From: a virus
DNA: 38,567 bases
Virus record (IMG/VR): IMGVR_UViG_3300030106_004523
Location: 1 to 38,567 of that record
Reading direction: 5' to 3' (one strand)
Shown: piece after piece, positions 37,310-38,567 of the stretch
Numbering within the stretch: position 1 is the first letter of the stretch
Layout: each line of letters starts with the position of its first letter
Notes under the pieces: model-generated
Seen by the model: only the letters and a program-made list of their open reading frames with translations
What the model was told of the DNA's origin: nothing
Database searches by the model: none
Translations under genes and position numbers: made by a program

Positions 37310-38567
37310 GACTTGTTCCTCTTGTTGACTAGCTCATACTCATGAATGATTGTCCCAAGGGACGCATCACCCACCCACTGCTCAGGTATCCACTTCCTTG
37401 ACACAGTGCCGTCCTTGTGGACGTATCGACGCCAGTGTCCACGCCTGACATGCCGGCGCTTCTTAGCTCCTGAGCCGCTAAACAGCTTCTCGTACTGCAC
37501 CGTGCCACGCGGCTTGGGTAGATCAATCTCGACCACTCGCAGTTCATTGCGCGGTACGGGGACACCAAAAACTCTCCGCTTGGCCTCGCTTGGCTCCTGA
37601 GTGCGCTCTATCACTGTATGGCTGTAGTTCAGCAGTGAGAGAACAGACACAATCCACCTAATTTCACCACGCCAGCCATTCAAGCCGTGGTCTCTGGCCT
37701 CCGCGTAAACAAGATTCATTAACTCATACTTGTCTTTCGAGTCATCATGCCAAAGTCCATGCTTAAGCATTTCACCCATGAGGCACATCCGCCCGACGTT
37801 GTCTGTAGAGACTATGCCGGCCTTGAGGTAAAGGGCATCTAGCGCCCTGCTCTCATGCTTGCCTTGCAGACCAAAGACGACCGGCCCCTCTTCAAGCTGT
37901 AATTCAACGCACTCATCGACTGATTCGGCACGGCTCAAAAATGCCAACTTGCCGTTGACGTTCTCTAGCTTGCCACCCCCACCTTGCGCGTGGCGCTTGT
38001 AATGGCCGTAAATATCAGACCAGCCGATATTGTCGCCAACGGTAAACCGTAGGCTGTAGGGTGAGCACCCAATTTTGTTACTCAGTGAGTCGTCTTGATC
38101 ATTCTGAGCATCGAGCTGAGGAGTCAAAAAATAAATGTCGACGTAGTAGGCGCCAGCCGTGCGTTTGCATGAATAGATGTGAAATCCTATTTTTTGCGGC
38201 CCTTCTTCAGCGTGGCTTTGAGGGCTGGCTTTTGTTTTCATGGGGTGCTCAATAGCCCCCCACTCGTCGGCAGGAGAATGATCCTCTGCTTTTTCGCCAA
38301 GTAAAATTTGGCTTCTACGCTCCCGCTCATCCCACTCAATCCACATGTTGTCAAATGGAGGTATTGCGGCGCTCATCATGTTGAGCATGGTCTTTGGTGG
38401 CTGAGAGGTTGCCTCGCAGGCATGGTGCATGAGGCTATCGCAGACATAAAATTTTTGAGAGCCTAGTAGGTTGATCCTAGTTTTCCTTGCCTCCCTTTCG
38501 ATAATCTTCTTCTGTTGCTTGATCCTAAAAGAAGGCTCAGAAAACCCTCGGCGTGGGTTATGGCAGG
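37306..38567 (-). CDS. Large conserved phage protein, N-terminus cut by the window
   Basis: The frame has no stop up to the window end, so the protein is at least 419 residues and begins outside. Upstream of the first Met in the window (38430) lie the residues RIKQQKKIIEREARKTRINL and FYVCDSLMHHACEA, clearly part of the same protein. Conserved parts include AAIPPFDNMWIEWDE, GLQGKHESRALDALYLKAGI, PVPRNELRVVEIDLPKPRG and the basic C-terminus RRHVRRGHWRRYV with WIPEQWVGD. I associate this pattern with unnamed proteins in marine phages. No enzymatic motif is recognised. Confidence 0.65.
   Translation of the reverse strand, partial: CHNPRRGFSEPSFRIKQQKKIIEREARKTRINLLGSQKFYVCDSLMHHACEATSQPPKTMLNMMSAAIPPFDNMWIEWDERERRSQILLGEKAEDHSPADEWGAIEHPMKTKASPQSHAEEGPQKIGFHIYSCKRTAGAYYVDIYFLTPQLDAQNDQDDSLSNKIGCSPYSLRFTVGDNIGWSDIYGHYKRHAQGGGGKLENVNGKLAFLSRAESVDECVELQLEEGPVVFGLQGKHESRALDALYLKAGIVSTDNVGRMCLMGEMLKHGLWHDDSKDKYELMNLVYAEARDHGLNGWRGEIRWIVSVLSLLNYSHTVIERTQEPSEAKRRVFGVPVPRNELRVVEIDLPKPRGTVQYEKLFSGSGAKKRRHVRRGHWRRYVHKDGTVSRKWIPEQWVGDASLGTIIHEYELVNKRNKS

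Noticed and set aside
1-38567. tRNA or integrase/attachment site suggesting a temperate phage
   Set aside because: No tRNA-like cloverleaf, integrase or repressor was recognised. Reading by eye may miss a tRNA, so absence is not firm.

Overview
The window is a 38.6-kb stretch of a tailed double-stranded DNA bacteriophage genome. Genes are densely packed, mostly joined by ATGA or TAATG stop/start overlaps, and no gene-free gap exceeds about 165 bases. The capsid, adaptor, nozzle and S74 tail-fibre proteins, the giant internal virion polyprotein and the T7-type primase-helicase are of kinds I associate with marine phages that have short, podovirus-like tails and infect Proteobacteria. The host cannot be fixed from the sequence. 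No terminase, portal, DNA polymerase or integrase is visible. Both ends cut through genes, so the window is a fragment of a longer genome.

Layout. (1) Plus strand, 2-28562: virion and lysis genes. The order is major capsid protein, two small virion candidates, five tiny lysine/arginine-rich proteins, head-tail adaptors, tail and fibre proteins ending in an S74 auto-chaperone fibre, a lysis cassette (basic peptide, coiled-coil membrane protein, 3-TM holin, 2-TM protein, M15 peptidase), a P22 gp10-like nozzle protein, a 1160-residue protein with eight EF-hand loops, a GNAT-fold protein, two glutamine/proline-rich internal proteins, a 2574-residue polyvalent protein with two zincin motifs, and a staphylococcal-nuclease-like enzyme. 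(2) Minus strand, 28547-33031: recombination genes, namely a Cas4/RecB-like nuclease, an Erf annealing protein, a protein with an SSB-like C-terminal tip, a YbcO-like HNH protein, a NinB-like protein and several small unknowns. (3) Plus strand, 33083-36396: RusA resolvase, a small helical protein, a palindrome-rich control region, the primase-helicase and three small genes. (4) Minus strand, 36431-38567: small conserved phage proteins, a DNA-binding protein with a C-terminal membrane helix, and a protein cut by the window end.

How it works together. The minus block and RusA look like a complete homologous recombination kit: resection, annealing, single-strand handling and junction resolution. 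Replication initiation probably centres on the primase-helicase and the palindromic region just upstream of it. The plus-strand late block builds the particle, delivers internal proteins into the cell and lyses it.

Most notable: a 16-bp site one base away from a ParB parS palindrome next to the capsid gene; a candidate minus-strand small RNA (promoter, palindromes, terminator) upstream of the primase; an overprinted gene with a strong ribosome binding site at the head of the minus operon; a tail-anchored SANT/GcrA-like DNA-binding protein; an EF-hand array in a virion protein; and several short genes (8666-8821, 28547-28720, 36229-36396, 37157-37309) that are easy to miss. I saw no tRNA, rRNA, CRISPR array or insertion sequence.
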